This document shows, one piece after another, positions 62,345 through 64,000 of a stretch of 64,000 nucleotides of DNA. Source of the stretch: Periplaneta americana. Lineage: Eukaryota; Arthropoda; Insecta; Blattodea; Blattidae. The notes below the pieces were generated by a model, which was not told the DNA's origin, ran no database searches, and worked only from the letters and a program-made list of their open reading frames with translations. The stretch is taken from the NCBI RefSeq assembly GCF_040183065.1, contig NC_091130.1, forward strand, positions 128,007,914-128,071,913, written 5' to 3'. The translations under genes and the position numbers were made by a program. How positions within the stretch are numbered: the stretch's first letter is position 1; every line of letters begins with the position of its first letter.

Positions 62345-63140
62345 AGAAATGGGCATGCCTATAGTTAATAATTATTTATTCATTTTGAATTTTGAACATT
62401 ACCAGGAAGGCCTAATATTTGCTCAAGATGCCGAGGACTTAGAATTCAGCCTTCTGAGACTTTATAAACAAATCAGGAATATGGAATGACAATTATTAAT
62501 TCGGGGTACTAAATATGAAATCATGCTGAAGGAGAACTGATTAAACAGGTGAATGAACTGAAATATTTAGGCACCACAGTCACTAAAGATTAAATTGAAT
62601 CTGCAGATATTAAAATACATATTGAACAGGCAAGCACAATTTTGAAATCTCTGAACCCAATATGGTAAGACAAAAACACATAAGTTACAGAAAGTATAAA
62701 ATAAACATAGACAACACACTGGTTGAAACTGTCCTCTGTGAAGTACAGACTCAGAATGCAGAAATGAAAAAGAAGAGACTATTTAAGAAGTGAAAGAGAA
62801 TCTCAACTACAAAGAATCTGGAATGAAAAATTAGGGAGACGAAAGAAAGCAGAGAAGACAGTTAAAGAAAGAAAAAAAAAAAAAAAATGATTTGGACACC
62901 TTATGATGGATCATCTACAATGGCTTAAAAGAATGTTTCAATGGTATCCAGCTGGAAATATTACATTTGGCAGATTCTGGAGATCATGGTATGAGAGCAT
63001 CAGAGAAATCATTTCTACCAAAGGACTTAAAAAAAAGAAAGATGCTCTAAATCAAGAGAGGTGGCAATCTGGAACAAAAAGTGGCCACAGCTGCAAAATT
63101 TCTGATACTACTACTATTTATTTACACTGGTGGAGATAAG
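62345..63140 (+). mobile_element. degraded LINE (endonuclease-RT type), C-terminal part
   Basis: The plus strand reads LIFAQDAEDLEFSLLRLYKQ (RT motif C region; the YADD equivalent has become FAQD), then KQVNELKYLGTTVTKD-like sequence across frames. At 62903-63139 comes DHLQWLKRMFQWYPAGNITF GRFWRSWYESIREIISTKGL. The order matches the end of RTE-like LINEs. Many stops. The hAT at 61912-62337 lies at its upstream edge. Confidence 0.65.
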
Positions 63141-63149
63141 GCCATAAAG

Positions 63150-64000
63150 CCTTCTCTTACACTCCATCAGGTCACAAAATACACAAACATTGAAATTTAA
63201 CAAAAAGTGAAAAGAACAAAATACTACTACTTCTACTACCATGACTATTAATTCAAATAAGATCATAATAGTGAAACTTAATGCAATTATTAGAAATAAA
63301 GGTAGCCTGTTGAATTTCGGTCAACATCAATAGCAATAACAATTCAAACTGTTACCAGAACCCCAGATCACATATAACAGATTGCTCATCCTTATAGGCT
63401 TTGATGGCAACATTTATTCATTTCACTACACTGCCGTCTAGCTACTGCATAAAAGTCACATTATAAATCTCAACTGAATTGCATGGAGCAACTGTACTTC
63501 CATCTAGTGGTCATTCCCAACCGACGGTGGCAATCTTGGTGGTTGTTCTCGTCCACATGTTACTGTTTTTAACATGGCCAATCTGTTATATATATATATA
63601 TCAGAGCCAGAACTTCTATAAAAAATAATAGGTTGATATGACATTTCACGTTTTCACAATGAATTACTTGTGAAGAAGAATTTGGGGTTTTCATACAATA
63701 TTCAGATTTAATATCTGACTTTTGGAACTACTTAACCATTTCACTTTCATGTCACATGACCTGGAAAGACTACCTGTCTTGTCTTGTCCATCATACTTGA
63801 CGAGACTGAAAAACTAGATAACCTCTACAGGTCTAGTGCAATACAGAGTACTGTTCCTGTATTCGTCCATGGTCTGGAATTTAGGTTAAGTCTATATTTA
63901 AGCTCTCTTCTAGCGCTACATATTCATATGTGCTTATTCTACCATATCATTGGAGCAACATAACTCTGCCTTCCAGGTACTCCAATCTCAGAAGTGTGTT
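63150..64000. other. no recognised feature; no psq exon found
   Basis: AT-rich DNA with a short TA run at 63590-63601. I searched the minus strand for an upstream psq exon with a phase-0 donor and saw none with coding character. Confidence 0.4.

Noticed and set aside
1-64000. CRISPR arrays, operons, bacterial ribosome-binding sites
   Set aside because: Spliced gene structure, SINEs and LINEs show an insect nuclear genome; the short tandem runs are microsatellites.

Overview
This is eukaryotic, AT-rich, intron-bearing insect DNA. The dominant LINE family, several tRNA-headed SINE families and the transposon mix resemble what I know from cockroach genomes, so a blattodean such as Periplaneta is my inference; the sequence does not prove the species.

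One host gene is recognisable: the 3' half of pipsqueak (psq), on the minus strand. Five coding exons (56013-55794, 52689-52580, 50195-50063, 48371-48090, 43890-43349) join with matching phases and consensus splice sites into 428 codons plus a stop. They encode an acidic linker, four tandem Psq DNA-binding motifs and a Pro/Gln/His-rich C-terminus. The N-terminal BTB domain must lie upstream, beyond 64000 or in exons I could not find. No other intact host gene was seen.

The rest is layered transposable elements, nearly all broken. 1-3.7 kb: LINE copies. 4-9 kb: SINEs and two copies of a repeat carrying a promoter-like block and a possible tyrosine-recombinase tail. 9-12.8 kb: a hAT element, a palindromic MITE and a Tc1/mariner-superfamily element with 166-bp inverted repeats. 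13-19 kb: SINEs, a hAT-like relic, a MITE with 7-bp target duplications and a foldback element. 19.4 kb: a 108-bp insertion carrying a hammerhead-ribozyme-like core. 22-28.7 kb: a SINE split by a hAT, and a three-level nest (LINE cut by piggyBac, cut by a SINE). 29-41 kb: MITEs, a degraded multicopy zinc-finger family, SINEs and the third copy of the promoter-bearing repeat. 41-64 kb: the psq locus, whose introns hold mariner, hAT, Harbinger and LINE remnants and a near-perfect 192-bp inverted SINE pair.

Many insertions were delimited by target-site duplications read directly from the sequence: 8 bp for hAT, TTAA for piggyBac, TA for Tc1/mariner, TAA for Harbinger, 7 bp for one MITE family and 9-16 bp for SINEs. 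Apart from psq, the layout shows no cooperation between genes; its order is the history of nested insertions.
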